Positions 35,881 through 48,600 are shown, counted from the first letter of the stretch. The stretch is 64,000 bases of DNA from Phoronis australis (GCA_002633005.1 NMRA01000954.1:25596-89595); one strand, 5' to 3'. Numbers and translations are program-made. The notes: generated by a model not told the origin, from the sequence alone.

Positions 35881-37429
35881 AACAAATGAACATTCGTCTT
35901 CTAGGTTTACAATCACGACCGCAGTAAACAAGTTGGAACGATTATGAAGCACTGGGGCGGCATTCGTGAATTGTTCGGCGGAGTCAACGAATTCAGTATA
36001 ACGTGTAAGAATGTATTTTATCGTTATTCTTTCTTTCTAAGAGAATTTGAGAATGGGCGAGTGAGGGAGGAATTGGTCGGAAAGAGAAGAGACTGGAAGG
36101 AACAGACCGAACTAGTTATAATATTCGTTTTTGCACACAAGTCATTATTAATGTCAATGTTTTGCAAAGAATTTCAACGTGGGATTAAATTTTTGTTGTT
36201 TCTCGATTACAGATTCCGTACAGCTAGACGTGCTCCAGAAGGCTATATTACTGACCGCCATCTTCCTCGTGGATTTTATGTATTACGAAAGCAAGTAGTG
36301 CCAGCTCCATATAAATCCGTTTAGATTTCTTTCGCCTTTTTTGTGCAAGGGGCATCTTGCATTCTTGCAGTGCAGACTTTTTTCCGTGCGAACTAGGCCT
36401 ATATTTATTTACTATATATGAGGAACGAGACCTCAGTGAGTGGGTCTTGACCTGTAGGAGAACACTTCGTGAGTATTTTCACTTAGCAATTTACTTTTGT
36501 CTTCTATGACTAAGTAAAATTACTTCTAATACATTATTTAAAAAGTGCCCACGTTTAAGTTGCACATCTTCTGCAAAATACGAAGTTTATATGGTTTGAA
36601 GTGTCATATATGTTGATCAATAGAGGTCGCTAGAGGTAGAACAACAGTATTACCACTTTACCTTGTAGTGACCTATCGTCTTTGGCATTACTTAATGACA
36701 AACTGAGAAACTCATTTATGCTGCCCGCTGTAGACGCAGATTGTGCATCTATCACGGGTACCAGAGTCACGAAATCCTCGACAGGTAGATGAACAGTACC
36801 ATTAAAACGGTTTAGCCCAAGTTACAACAGTTTTTTATCTTAAATCTGATCATGAAAGACGGACGTTAGAAATGTTTGCGTCAGAGTATCATTTAGTGTT
36901 TCCAGGGGTGTGGAAAAAATGATAAAATTATTGAAGATTTTATCAGTCGAGCGAAGGCTAGATTTAGGAAAATGTGTACATCATATTTTGTTCATTTTGA
37001 AAAAACAAGTCAGGTTGTAGGGCATCATTAGAGAATACGTTTTAATACAACTGTTTTGTGTTAAAATTCATTATTTACTGATTTTAACCAAAATGAAGCC
37101 CAAAGAGTATCTTTATGGTGTCTACAGCAGCGTTACCATGGTTATGTGCTTTATGGTGTCTACAGCAGCGTTACCACAGTTATGTGGTTTTTGGTCTGAG
37201 ATTTTATACACAACATTTAATTTGAAAGGTGCCAATACCTCATTAACATTACAATCAAGAGTAACGCGCCATGTGTGCCCACCGTGTGCTTCGCATGTGT
37301 AGCGCAGATCACTATGTTAAACATTCTCACTAAAGGCAGCAATGTTAGTAAACTTAAAATAGCGTCTACGGGGCTCATAGCAAGTCAGCAAATTGAATGC
37401 TCTCCTGAACAGGAACACCTCTGCCAAGA
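35881..37429. other. Region between two modular repeats; unassigned open frame and short duplication
   Basis: An open frame of 126 codons lies at 35944-36324 (+) with no recognised domain and no splice support. A 38-bp unit (ctttatggtgtctacagcag...) is duplicated at 37111-37186. Confidence 0.4.
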
Positions 37430-37735
37430 TCGTGCAAAGTAAAATTGTCACTAGGGGGCAACATGGTAGTGGGATACGTCCAAAAGTCGTCATCATTCGA
37501 ACTACACTTTTCAAATTTCACAAAGATCCTGCATGAGTTTAGGAGAAACCTCTGACGACGCGAGAAAAAGCAAGACTGCCTCTGGGGATGCCAAGGCAGT
37601 GGTCGAAACTGTCCAACAATCATTGTCAGTCATACTCTTCCAATTTGAAACACATGTACCAATTTTCATAACGGTTGTTAGTGTGGATTGGCCAATAGAG
37701 AGACGGAGGCTGAAAGCATACTCAGAAATAATAAA

Positions 37736-37919
37736 TATAAAATAGTAAAACTAGTAAAACTAAAATGACGAGCGTCGGTACTAAAATATATTAAAATATC
37801 CCCACGTATCGAGCGATGCGCTCTTTCTCAAGGGTGTGCTACAGTCTGTAGCACACCCTTGAGAAAGAGCGCATCTTACATTTTTATTCGTCGGTAACTG
37901 CACGGCATTGCAACATCTA
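37736..37919. mobile_element. 184-bp insert with 13-bp direct flanks and a perfect palindrome
   Basis: The direct repeat CAGAAATAATAAA occurs at 37723-37735 and 37920-37932, bounding the insert; the equivalent place in the sister copy lacks it. One side is A-rich (tataaaatagtaaaactag), which could be the remains of a tail. The centre is a perfect inverted repeat (see the next entry). Thirteen-base flanks fit target-primed retrotransposition better than the 5-bp duplications of the local hAT-like elements. Confidence 0.6.
37815..37875. repeat. Perfect 30-bp inverted repeat with a one-base centre
   Basis: The left arm at 37815-37844 (GATGCGCTCTTTCTC...) and the right arm at 37846-37875 are exact reverse complements around the T at 37845. 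An RNA from either strand would form a long uninterrupted hairpin, apart from the bases needed for the turn. Confidence 0.95.
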
Positions 37920-38600
37920 CAGAAATAATAAAAACGGCCACTGGGAGGTACACACCACATCAGAACCATATGAAAATATGAAGGTGATATCGAATCGTTA
38001 TGAAACACCTATTTGCCAAGTTTCATAAAAATTCGACAAGGAACGCCAAAGATACAGAGGAAAACGGAAAAGAGAAAGGTGCCACTAGGGGTCACAGAAG
38101 TGCCGCCCAAACGTCTTCGTCGTCCGTTGTCACCTTCATGCAAATAAGCGCGCCAAATTAATCAAAGATCATGAGGGTTTAGGAGATACAATCATGAACG
38201 CAAAAAGAAAAGTGCCACTAGGAGGCGCCACGGTAGTCGAAGCTGTCCGAAAGTCATCTGGTCAGTCGTCCTCTTCGCAGTAGGAACATTTTTACCATTT
38301 TTCATAATCATGCTTAGAGTGGTTTGGCCGATATATGACACAAAATACATCGAATCCACCAGAAAACGGGAAGCTGCAGCAATCTCTCTAGTAGATACAA
38401 TAATTTCATGAAAGTCCTTAAGGAAGTACGAAGACACAGAGGCAAGCGTAAAAACTAAAAATTGCCTGTAGGGGGCACACTATAGTCGTATCCGTAAAAA
38501 AATTCGCTCATGCCGTCCCGTATGTAAAAGGACCTAATCTGCCACATTTCAGCATCAGATGCCGGACGGACAGGGATGATTTCATAAATATAAAACTTCA

Positions 38601-40859
38601 CGAGCAATATTCGTTACATCTTTGTATGCTATGAGATTGAACTATTGGGACAATGTAATTGACCAAATTCAGGGGTTAAAGTTAAAAATTCCGTAAGGCC
38701 TGGTTAATTTTGATCAACATTCAATTTTTGACCTCTGGCATGTCCCAGTGAACACAGCTTTATGCTCCGCTGCACATATTTACTGCTGTTTTGACCTATT
38801 TTGCTGGCTTAATGTCACCAACAATGTTTAAGTGTGTCAAAATGCCCGAGACGATGTCTTGATCAATAATGGCGCGTTGTACACGAACTCTAAATTTCAA
38901 CATTTTGCCATTTTCACCAAATTTGTTGACAAATTACACGAAAATGTGCAGCTTTAAACGCGAGAACTTCTTACATTTGAGAAGTACACCTATGGATGAG
39001 AGGTGGCAAACGTCAAAATAAAATTTCCGGAGGAAAGTACTCACAAAAGCGCCTACAGACCAGGGGGCCCACTCACTTATCATTCATTTTGTGAATTATA
39101 AAAAAGCAACATAAAATCCGAAAAAAGTTCTCGTACACGCTATTAATGCACTGGTCAGAGCTATATCTTGTTTGTGAAGAAGGGCGAAACTTCCTGGAGG
39201 TGACGGATCGGGCCCCTGACAAAGGTGACGAAATTGGTCACGCCGGGAGTAGAGGTTCTTTTGCCACGTGCAGGCATTGGTACACTCGCATGTTGTAGAA
39301 ATTGTGCGTGGTATGTCAGGATGGTACAGGTGCAACGATTTATTGATTTTTGAAGGCTTCGTTCTAATTTGACAGCTGATTGACTGATTGTTATTTTTGA
39401 TCAGAAATTAGGGATTTTAAACTCTTCAAAGATTATGATTGCCCTTGAACTTTCGACCTCTCGTCTTGAGGTTATATGTCTATAAATTAGTAATGCGTGA
39501 CAGCAATTGGGCCACCAGCTATTACAAGTCTTAGATTGACTCGCATGAATTTTTGGGCCTCATGACGATTGTTCGCCTGGTCTAAAAATATTCAAACCCT
39601 TATCATAAACAATATCTAACTACAATAAGCACCAGGCTAATTGCTGACAGACGCATCAGACCCTTACTCCAAAACCACACATGAATGAATGGAACTACTT
39701 TTGACCAGCTGCATCAGTTTAATAAACAATTTAGGGAATAAAAAAGAATATTTTATAACCAAGCTTTCTGTGGTAAATGCGAACAGCAGGGATTATATAC
39801 ATGAACCAGTAAGACAACTGAAAACACGAAAAACCAGTTTTAACATTACTCAGAATAGCATTGTTATTTATACAAATGTTAAACAAAGCATCGCACAAAG
39901 TCAATGGAAAAATTTCAAAACCTACAGATTAAATTAGGACTCGGGAAAGTCCAAGAAATGACAGTAAAATCAAATACCCCTTGTAGTTCTAACAACTAAG
40001 CTTGTACAAAATAAACAGTCTCCGTTTCTTCAAAACTTGTTTATAGAAGAAATAGAGGCGAGCAACTAATGAGACACAATTTGAACCAAAGTTTCAGGAA
40101 CTGAATTGTAAAACTTTAACATTCATCAGAGGTAATTGCAAACAATGATAAAAGTAACATGGATGCAAAAGAACGGTAGTTGTACTTCACTTATCTAATT
40201 AGAAGTATAGTGGTGTAGAACAGAACGTGAAAAATTGATGTATAATAGGAACGATGTACACACACTGTCGGATGCACATGTATACTCGGGAACCCAATGG
40301 TCGTCCGCCTAAGCATAAAACCGGCTTGTTGTCGTACTCACCCAATTATGTCACTTCAAAGTCATGCCCTGAATAAAACCACGCAGAAAAAGGCGAAGAA
40401 AATAGTGGAACGTGGTTTACAAGAATTCTAGATCAACCACTGGTATGATATCGATTTTTAAATCGATTAAAATCGATTCAGAATTTCAGTTCTTGAAAAT
40501 AAATCGCGATTGTTTTATTCCAGATAGACCTTATTTATTTTCTATTTGTGACCTCTTTATTTGACTTTTTGCTCTTGTTGTTCTTAATACCACTTATCCC
40601 TGCTGTCTTTCTTTTTCTTTTTAGTTTTTCTTCATTCTCTGTTAACACCTTGTCAGCCAAAACAGAACTGTAACCCTTTGAGACTTGGTCGGCGGAAGTT
40701 GATCATTGAACCTCGATGCAGTTGTTCTAATAAATTACCCAATATAATATTGTTTGATTTTTTCTGACCTTTAACAGACTTCTGCAATCATAAATAAATA
40801 AATAAATAAATACTCAAGTTGCATTTGCATTTTATTGCTCAATCTCTTCTTTCATTTTT
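38601..40859. other. No recognisable gene
   Basis: Short open frames only (39096-39335 -, 39689-39937 +), with no domain or splice evidence. An (AAAT)n run lies near 40793. Confidence 0.4.
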
Positions 40860-40879
40860 AATTATGTCATGCTAAGGTG

Positions 40880-40971
40880 CAGACGACCACTCTGGATTGG
40901 AACGCTAAGTCCCGCGTGGCTGCGCTGCACGCGAAAGAAGATGGCGGACGACCATTGGAGCCTGACGACGA
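40880..40971 (+). CDS. Possible first exon (weak)
   Basis: A locally GC-rich stretch has a good initiation context (gaagATGGCGG at 40940-40942) followed by MADDHWSLTTI and a possible donor at 40971 (atag|gtatcc), which is not strong. The frame meets a stop soon if unspliced. AAGATGGC near a start also resembles a YY1-type promoter element. No partner exon was found, so this is a suggestion only. Confidence 0.25.
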
Positions 40972-41810
40972 TAGGTATCCGAACTATATTTTAGCACAGT
41001 CAATGGATGTTCAGTAGATGCAATTTTCAGCTGAAAATGTCATTAGTCTTTGGCCAAATGAATATTGGAATTATTTTTGAATTTTCACTTGCTTTCTTAA
41101 ATAAGCACATTCATTCACTGGATGTTGCTGCAGTTATAAGAATATTTCCAATCACACACAGTTAACAACGCTAACTTTTCTTTTTAAGGTATAAATGCTT
41201 AAACATTATACAGCAAATAGTCTAGCTCAACGAAATTCTGTTCGTTTTCGTGAGGTGAATGCACTAAGCTGTCAATTTCTGCTCAAATTTGATTAAAGTC
41301 TGACTAGAAAGCAAGTACAATATTATTTTTATCCATACTCCCTGTAAAACAATACAGTAAAAGTCGGTAAACTGATGAATTGAGTAAATGTCCTTAATGT
41401 TTTGTGTAGAAAAACAACTTAAAGAAAACAACAGATAGCTAAATGAGTTACACAGTGACTGCAATCAGAATGTATCATTCGAAATCAAAGATCAGAGTGA
41501 TGAGTAACAGGAGTGTCCACTGTAACTTATAGTGTTACTAGAATGAGTGCATACACACCATACACACACGAGTGACTGCACAGCAAGATAAATGTACAAG
41601 AAATACAATTGTGCAGTACACTTCAAATGTTTGCGTCATGTAAACGGGAACAGATAGAATGTGTTAAGACCACGCTTTCATTCTGCGATACTTTAAAAAA
41701 ACCTAAATCACTTGTGCCCTGACATACAGAAAGCAACTACCACTGTTTCTGCAACATACGGTCATCATGTCGCTTGCAAGCAATGATTCTTCGAATGGCA
41801 ATGTGTCAAA

Positions 41811-41845
41811 GTCGTAGACCAAGTAGGACTTACTTGGTCTACGAC
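41811..41845. repeat. Perfect 15-bp hairpin
   Basis: GTCGTAGACCAAGTA, a five-base loop GGACT, then TACTTGGTCTACGAC. Nothing in the flanks identifies an element or transcript. Confidence 0.9.
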
Positions 41846-42972
41846 ATCAACATACAGAAATAATGAGCAGTACATCACATGGATTCTCAGGCTGGATGGG
41901 CCATAGAAGTTACTCGACAGAAAAAATCAAGTTTTACAGAAAATATCTGAAATCTTTTGTTGTGCTAACGTAAAAGTAAATCCAAAATGAACAGTTATTC
42001 AATAAAGAGACAACTTAACAAACTAAGAGATAACGACCAATTTGAAAACCATGTCATTCCTGGCTGGCACCAACACAGGGTCCGAGTGATTTTTGAGCGA
42101 TGACAGGCAGACCAATAGACCAAAAGCAAACCCCAAAAAATGGACAATTATGACACATATAGCACAAGTTTGATGAAAATTCAGAAGAATCTGGCCTACA
42201 TAGATGAGTTTACGTCCGAATAACCGGGGAACTTATTTTTACGTTTGAATAATCTGATTAATTTGTTCACGTTTCATATAGAGTGGATTATTCTTCTTTT
42301 TCTTCAACAACAAGATTTTTAAATGTCGCCTGTAAATTATTAATTTTTTGTTCTCATTATTCATAAGTTGATAAAGTGTTTAGTTGTTGGAATTTTGACT
42401 TTTCCTTTCTGTTAAGTCCGTTCAAATAGTGTTATTAGTGAAATGAACATTTTCCCATAGCCAAATTGTTTTCGTTTATAGAACGCTCTTTAGAAACTTC
42501 AGAATTCAGCTTTTTGCAGAGAAATTTTGCTTTTCAGATTTTAGGTGTGTTTCCTGCAACAGAATTTAAAATTAAAGAGTAGTAAACAACCAGATGACCA
42601 CCTGGGATTGCCACTTTTAAGGCCAGGGGATACTTTGATTTGCTGTTATAAGAATCAAACAAAAGTACGATTTTATAGTTGATCGAGACTTAGGGAGAGA
42701 GGATATAATTCTTTGGGGGTTTGCCACCATTTCTCGTCATCATAGCGTGGACCTCATTTTGCGTTACTTTTTGTCATCATCTGATCCTCTTCACTGTGTG
42801 TAATAAGATCTCCTTGAGAAAGAATTCAGTTTCACGTACTGGTAGGAAAACTGTTGTTTACAGCTATGTTTACTTTTGTTATCTTCAATCCATTAACTAC
42901 AGAAAATAAATCAAATACACTGGGTGATTTAGAACAGGCACTAACAAAACACGATTGCGCACTCAGTTAATA
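41846..42972. other. No recognisable gene
   Basis: AT-rich, short open frames only. Confidence 0.4.
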
Positions 42973-43317
42973 TTAAGTAAACTTAATTGAAGAGCATTTA
43001 TTTATAGGTACCCTGAGTACATGCATGGCTATTTTCTCTTCTCTTAATGACGGAGATTTAATGTGTTGGAGGTGTATTTTGGTGCTGTCTTGGGACTGAA
43101 GCTCCCAATCTGTTTCTCCTGGTTTTATCTCCACTGTCACGTATGAATCAGTCTCAGTACCTAGCTGAAGAGGTTGTAGGTCACAACCCACGCTATCACA
43201 ATAAATATAATAAAAAGAGACATGCTGGGTACAGACTACTGTAGGAACTGAAGCAAGACGGCCACAAAAGTGACTCAACTGTGTATTTGACCTGTTCACT
43301 TCAATGTTGTTAACCAA
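42973..43317 (-). CDS. Unidentified protein-like open frame, possible exon
   Basis: A 114-codon minus-strand frame ends in TAA. Its middle has balanced, protein-like composition (GTETDSYVTVEIKPGETDW), unlike the low-complexity frames nearby. Candidate acceptors (cttgcttcag and ttcctacag) lie near 43245-43255, which would make 42973 to about 43245 a terminal exon. The AATAAA-like string on the minus strand at about 42990-43000 overlaps the frame's end. I recognise no family with confidence, and no second exon is identified. Confidence 0.3.
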   Translation of the reverse strand: MVNNIEVNRSNTQLSHFCGRLASVPTVVCTQHVSFYYIYCDSVGCDLQPLQLGTETDSYVTVEIKPGETDWELQSQDSTKIHLQHIKSPSLREEKIAMHVLRVPINKCSSIKFT

Positions 43318-43319
43318 TC

Positions 43320-44850
43320 ATATATGTGAAACGTTTGACTGAACATCTATAGACAAAACATAGTCTGGGATCGAACACAATGATGATGGTTTCAAGAAAA
43401 CGCCCTAAATTGTCAAATGGACTTATAGATTGCACTATACCATGACAAAGGAATAGTTTATAAAATTGTGACATCAGCGTGTTTCTAAGCGGTAAGGTCA
43501 CCTTGGTTAGCTTCAGTCTCATTTTGGGATGCATATAAAGTGTACAGAAAGCTTAATTGTTCAGATCGAGTGTTTCCTTTAATACTTGTATGAAAATGGA
43601 GAATTAGTTTACTTTGGTTAAATTCAATGTAGTGACCGTTTTTAGTTTACACATTCAAATGAAAAACTATCAATACTCATTACTCACAGGTGTTCATTTA
43701 AATGGATGACATCTGTGACGTCTGCATAACCAACTTACACAGGGACATATAATTGCGCAACTGAAATAGTTCTCACAATATGATATAGCTGTAAAGCTAT
43801 TTTATTCACTATTACGAAAATATCATGACGTTCTGGAAAGTGCATGAATGAAACTGAAAGCTTGTATTAAATCACCAAAGCCTGTACAGAAAACCACAAC
43901 AAGTTTTGTATTCATACACCACCTTCACATCAACTTATTATTTTGTAAAATCATAAATATTGGAAGTAGAAAAAATCGATGTCATCTCATATACTGTTTT
44001 TGTGCTGTTTTTGTATATTTTAACGAAAAGTCTTTAAGTATTTTATATAACTTCATTTATAGCGCGTACAGAATACTAGGCTGGGTGTTAAGTTCCAATA
44101 TGTTTACTATTACTACTAGTAGCGATAACGAGGGTGTCAGTAAGTTGACACTTTCTTAGTTATAAACATAACAGCTGTCCAAGATCTGTACTGCTGTAGC
44201 TCGAGACCAGGCGAGTTTTTCTCATGTAATCTCCAAGTTCAAGCTCAAGACTATTATTGAAACGACTAGTGTGTTATTTTAAATGAACTTAGTTGCACAA
44301 ATACTTAAACTCTGAAAGAAATCAGAAGCAGCCTTTACGTGTCAGACCACGGAACAAAGAATAAAATGCTGAAAATAGTTGTACTAAACATGGGGCTGAG
44401 TAGAACGCCATGGATTCTCCTAGAGGCCGTAGTCAAAAGTAAACCAATAAGCCACGCCGTTCACGACCGTTGCATGGATACAGTGCAAATTTGACCCGAA
44501 GCGTGCCACTGCGATTTTGATCAATGTTCGAGTGAGTTTCGAATACGACTACACTCCGTCAAATCGGAACCTCAGCTTTGAAGACAAAATGATCCTTTAC
44601 AGCTATAGGCTGGGGCACACTACTCAAAGGGGCGTCCAGGTACCACCAAACCAAATTTGGACATGTTCAAAACTTACCGTGACTGCTATCAAGTCCTTTG
44701 GCGATGAAGAAAAACACATCGTTTTCATTGATGTCGTGCAGGCTAAGTGGGCATTTACAAATGGAAAACCAGAAATTATAATTTCGCATTATTGTCGCAT
44801 TATATGCGATTTGTTTCGCTACTGAAAAAATATAGACCTGAGGGCTACCT
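43320..44850. other. No recognisable gene
   Basis: Open frames at 43848-44159 (+) and 44517-44825 (+) have no domain I recognise and no splice partner. The second begins without a clear initiation context. Confidence 0.35.
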
Positions 44851-44857
44851 GGAAAGT

Positions 44858-44863
44858 TTATTA
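44858..44863 (-). terminator. Polyadenylation signal of the cytidylyltransferase-like gene
   Basis: TTTATT on the plus strand is AATAAA on the minus strand, about 85 bases after the stop codon of the minus-strand gene ending at 44948. The spacing is typical of a short 3' untranslated region. Confidence 0.7.
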
Positions 44864-44947
44864 GAGATGATGATTAGGAAACAAGGAAAAAAGTTTGTAT
44901 AAAAGTCAATCATGCTTTTGTCAGTATACTTTTCCGTGGCAGTGTTG

Positions 44948-45661
44948 TTAGGAGCCGTCAAAACTGTTTCTCCGTGTTGTCCCTTTCGTCGATGTGTCTT
45001 GTCGGTACAGAAGCTGTGCTCGCAGTTTTGTGCTACTCACGCCCGACGGGTCCCGTGGAATGAAACGAACTGCCATGATGGATTCCAGCGAGGCACGATA
45101 AGGGAATTTGGGCCCGTCGTCGCCTCGCAGATAGCAGGCCGTTTCTGCGCCGTTCATGTCTATCATACATTGGATGAACGCAAACGCATCTAGTTCAGTC
45201 ACACAAAACACCTGGAAAAATAATGACGATAGCGCGTTTTCGTATCAATCGTAGATCTGATTTTACTCATAATATATGGCGGAGTAACGTTTTGGAAACG
45301 TTTTTATTTTCTGCTTCCTGTACGTCAAACATTACTTGTTGAAGACACTGTTGGAAAAGAGGTGTTCACTTTTTATGAACAATAAATCTCTTGTGATTCT
45401 ATATCAGCAGCCACCTCATAACCGTCATAATGTAAGGTCCTGAATGACCAGTTAAAATTACAAGCGCAATGAACGGCGAGCGTGCTTTGCAAGTGATACT
45501 TTCCGCTTACCCCCCACGATAGCTTGATGTACGACTACGCTTAAAGTACTAACCTGGTCGGCGTATTGTTTCACGTTTAACATCCTTTTGGTGATATTGT
45601 CGATGGGAAATTTGTTCTTCAGTTGGAAGTATGTTCTGGAATCGTGAACACCAACTATTAC
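44948..45661 (-). CDS. Cytidylyltransferase-like (nucleotidyltransferase) protein, last two exons
   Basis: Minus-strand exons 45661-45554 (108 bp, acceptor ttttgcag, donor gttagt) and 45211-44948 (264 bp, acceptor tttttccag, stop TAA) join in phase 0 and encode 123 residues. Visible motifs are VGVHDSRTY with KNKFPIDN...R...V..YAD, then YLRGDD, then RDPSGVSSTKLR. This order is that of the second half of the HxGH nucleotidyltransferase fold, in which RGDD-type and (I/V)S(S/T)TxLR motifs bind the nucleotide; cytidylyltransferases and NMN adenylyltransferases share it. The catalytic HxGH motif must lie in upstream exons, which I could not find between 45662 and about 49000. The substrate is unknown. 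The C-terminal tail is Ser/Thr- and Arg-rich. Confidence 0.7.
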
Positions 45662-48600
45662 CTGCAAAATTATTTGTGCTGATTGCAACTATGAGGTGGA
45701 AGAATGAGTAGGCCTATTCGGGTCATGTCGGTAGCTCTCGTCAAGTTGTTACGGCAACCTGAACGTTGTATATCACGCTGTGATAATTTTGTTGAAATAA
45801 CCCCTGTGTACATTGTGGAAATCAAATCATGGCAAAAGACAGTTTATTGCTGCCCGGCAGCGCGCTGCCACGGCGAGTGAGCAAAGATTCCTTGACCGGC
45901 ACAAAATTGTAAATAATATATAGGCAGAGTACACTAATTCCAACAGTTTTGGAGCTTTTCGTGAATAAATTTACGACAGTGTATAAGACGTTTCATCTCC
46001 AATGGAAAAGAGCATACTTTTTTTTCACAATGATGGTGAAAAAGTGAAAGTGGACCATTTAGATTTATGCACAGAGGTAATTGGTCTAAAGCAAACTTTA
46101 GTTTCGTCGTTTGTATTGTCACGTTAAACGTGGGACTTCCCGTCATTTAATTAGTGTTCTTTCTGCAAATGTTTATGTCACCCAGAACCTTGGTGCCCAC
46201 TACGCATCAGATGAAAATGAACATTGGAAAGCTCAAAAAAGCGACCGTTTCAAATAGATGCGTGCCAGCGTCGGCACATTAAGCCAACACCAGCAGATTT
46301 ACTTCGTAAGACAACATTGGTGCGTTATCATACTTAGATCCAGTCACCACGTGTATCAACTTGCTACATTTTCAGGCGAACAAAGCATGCCATTCGTGTA
46401 ATATTAGGCATCAAAAGCAATGTCAAACAACTACCCCCCGGAATGGCAGCTCAGCGCGAAAGCACCGCGGTTATTCCGTGCAGAGCTACCTCTTGGTCAA
46501 GTGGGTATCTTCATCACTATCACAAGTCGCTGACCGGGATGACTGATCGTTTACTTTTCTTAACCTTTGAAAGTTCAGTAACAAATTGACTTTTCTAATG
46601 CATTACTGTCACAACACTTCCTTTTGCGTATGCCAAACCCGTTTTTGGCCTGTAAACTGATAATTATCAAAAATGACGTTACCATTAATTCTCTGAAACA
46701 AAATAATGCTCTCTAACCCTAGACAACTCTCAAATATTTCGAGCAAAATTCCTTACAAAGTCTGTTAAACGGACAAGCGTGACTTACGCTTGGGGAGTTA
46801 CACGAGGACTTAGTAGGGAAAGACCGCCCAGAAAGAACCATAATATCCTATCTGTGACAGAGAGTATGAATTTGTAGTTGAATCGTACTTTTATCACTCA
46901 AGTGAAACGTCAATGGTGCATTGGCAAATGGCAGCACGAGGCATTGGTTGCAATCACCAAAACAGCTGTTTAGTATCCTTTTAATGGACACTCACTTGAG
47001 ACCTTACTCGTATTTACGGTACAGATTATGTTTTCTCAAAGACTAAATTCCCGTTAAAACGGAGTGACAAGCGAACAACAGGACCTAAAAATTTGCATTT
47101 TCATTTGGAATTAACTCTAACTTTATGCTAAAAAGTAGTCAAAAGGGAAGGCATTCGTTTTAGTGATACGTGTTGGGCAATTTTTTGAAAACAATACACG
47201 GTTGCTGCGAGTGGGTTACAATAATACACAGTTGCTGTGTGTGGTTTACAATAATACACAATTGCTGTGTGGGTTACAATAATACTCAGTTACTGTATAT
47301 GAGTTACAATTAAGGAAATAGACCAGAATGATGCTTAATCTAATCCCTGTATTCAATGGCTACACGTGCACTTCTCCGGTTTCGATATTGTTAGACAGAA
47401 ATATTTTGAATATAAAGTTATTTATCAAAAAGATAACTTTCAAAAGTTACAAAAATAGACAATTATAATCATGAAATATTCTAGCAAGACGTCTCTCCCG
47501 CTAAATTAACGAGTCAATATACCACCTGACCTACAACAAATTGCAACAAAAGGTTTTACAGTGGTTTTATGCTCTACTGGGTATACTTACTAAAAGCAAG
47601 AAAGCCTTTCTTTTTTAGACGATCTACCAAAATCTGACCACCGGAAATGGGTTAAAACTGCGTCATTTCCAAGATGGCCACCACGACGTTTCGAAATTAC
47701 CATAAATAGACTTCTTCAATAATTGGTGTAGGGACATACTGTAAGTTTTGGTTTTAGCTTATGGTTTTAAAGGAGCATGCCACCCAAAAAACAACCTAAT
47801 TTGTATCAATTTAGATCGAGTAGTTCTACTCCGTAAGGACACGCACGGTTGCGTTACCTGACACCTGACGGCAGACGGAGGTGTTGAAATTATCCAATGA
47901 CGTCATCGGTTTCACCGCAGTCTGTTCAGCAGTTCACGACAAGGGTTACTGGTGTCAGCTTATCGCTTGAAGTCAACGTTTAACACCAATAAATCATCAA
48001 ACTTAGATGTAAAACCCTTAAAAATACACCGAGTTCTGATAAAAACGTGTTGTTTGATTTCGCTCTTACGGATTTATTGGTATTTGGACACACCGTAGCC
48101 TACAAAGTTCGGCAGTCCAATAAGGTCCGTAGCAGGAGTTTGGGGTCAGTTCGGAGATAATTTCGAAGTATTTTCCGTGAGATACAGACAGGAGAACCTA
48201 GATCTGTGTTGTTTAGACTTGTGATTTTTTGAGTTCTAAGCACAAAACGCTTATCTTGGCCAGTGGCTCGGAGCCCGATCAGGCCTGTCGCGGCCGGCCG
48301 GATTGAGTCGTTATCCCGACCTGTGGTTTGGAAACTGATCAGACATCACGAACATAAACCAGCCAAAGTTCAGTGGAAACTAAACTTCCAGTCAAGATTA
48401 TGTGATTATGTGATTATATTGGTGAATTAGACACGAAACTGCAAATCTACTTACTCGTCGGGGCCGCGAATTCAGGTTCCGCTTTGGCCACAACACCGTC
48501 AGGGCAGAAGTTGTACATTGAAAATCATTATTTGAGTAATGTAAATGTAAATAAAGATTACCCTAACACCTGGCCGTGGGATGGAAATCGAGTTGTTTCA

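Larger units (their letters stand above)
37430..38600 (+). repeat. Modular CTCF-like-core repeat, second forward copy
   Basis: It has the same module order and terminus as the copy at 32110-35880. Cores lie at 37446-37460, 37936-37951, 38081-38095, 38214-38230 and 38464-38480, plus a degenerate one near 37577. A 184-bp insert with a perfect palindrome interrupts it at 37736-37919. Both forward copies end in the same gccgtccc...ccggacgga-type sequence, so they are two insertions of one element and not one long tandem array. Confidence 0.75.

Noticed and set aside
35944-36324. 126-codon open frame as a gene
   Set aside because: No recognisable domain, no splice partner, and it lies in a gap between repeat copies. 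Left unassigned.
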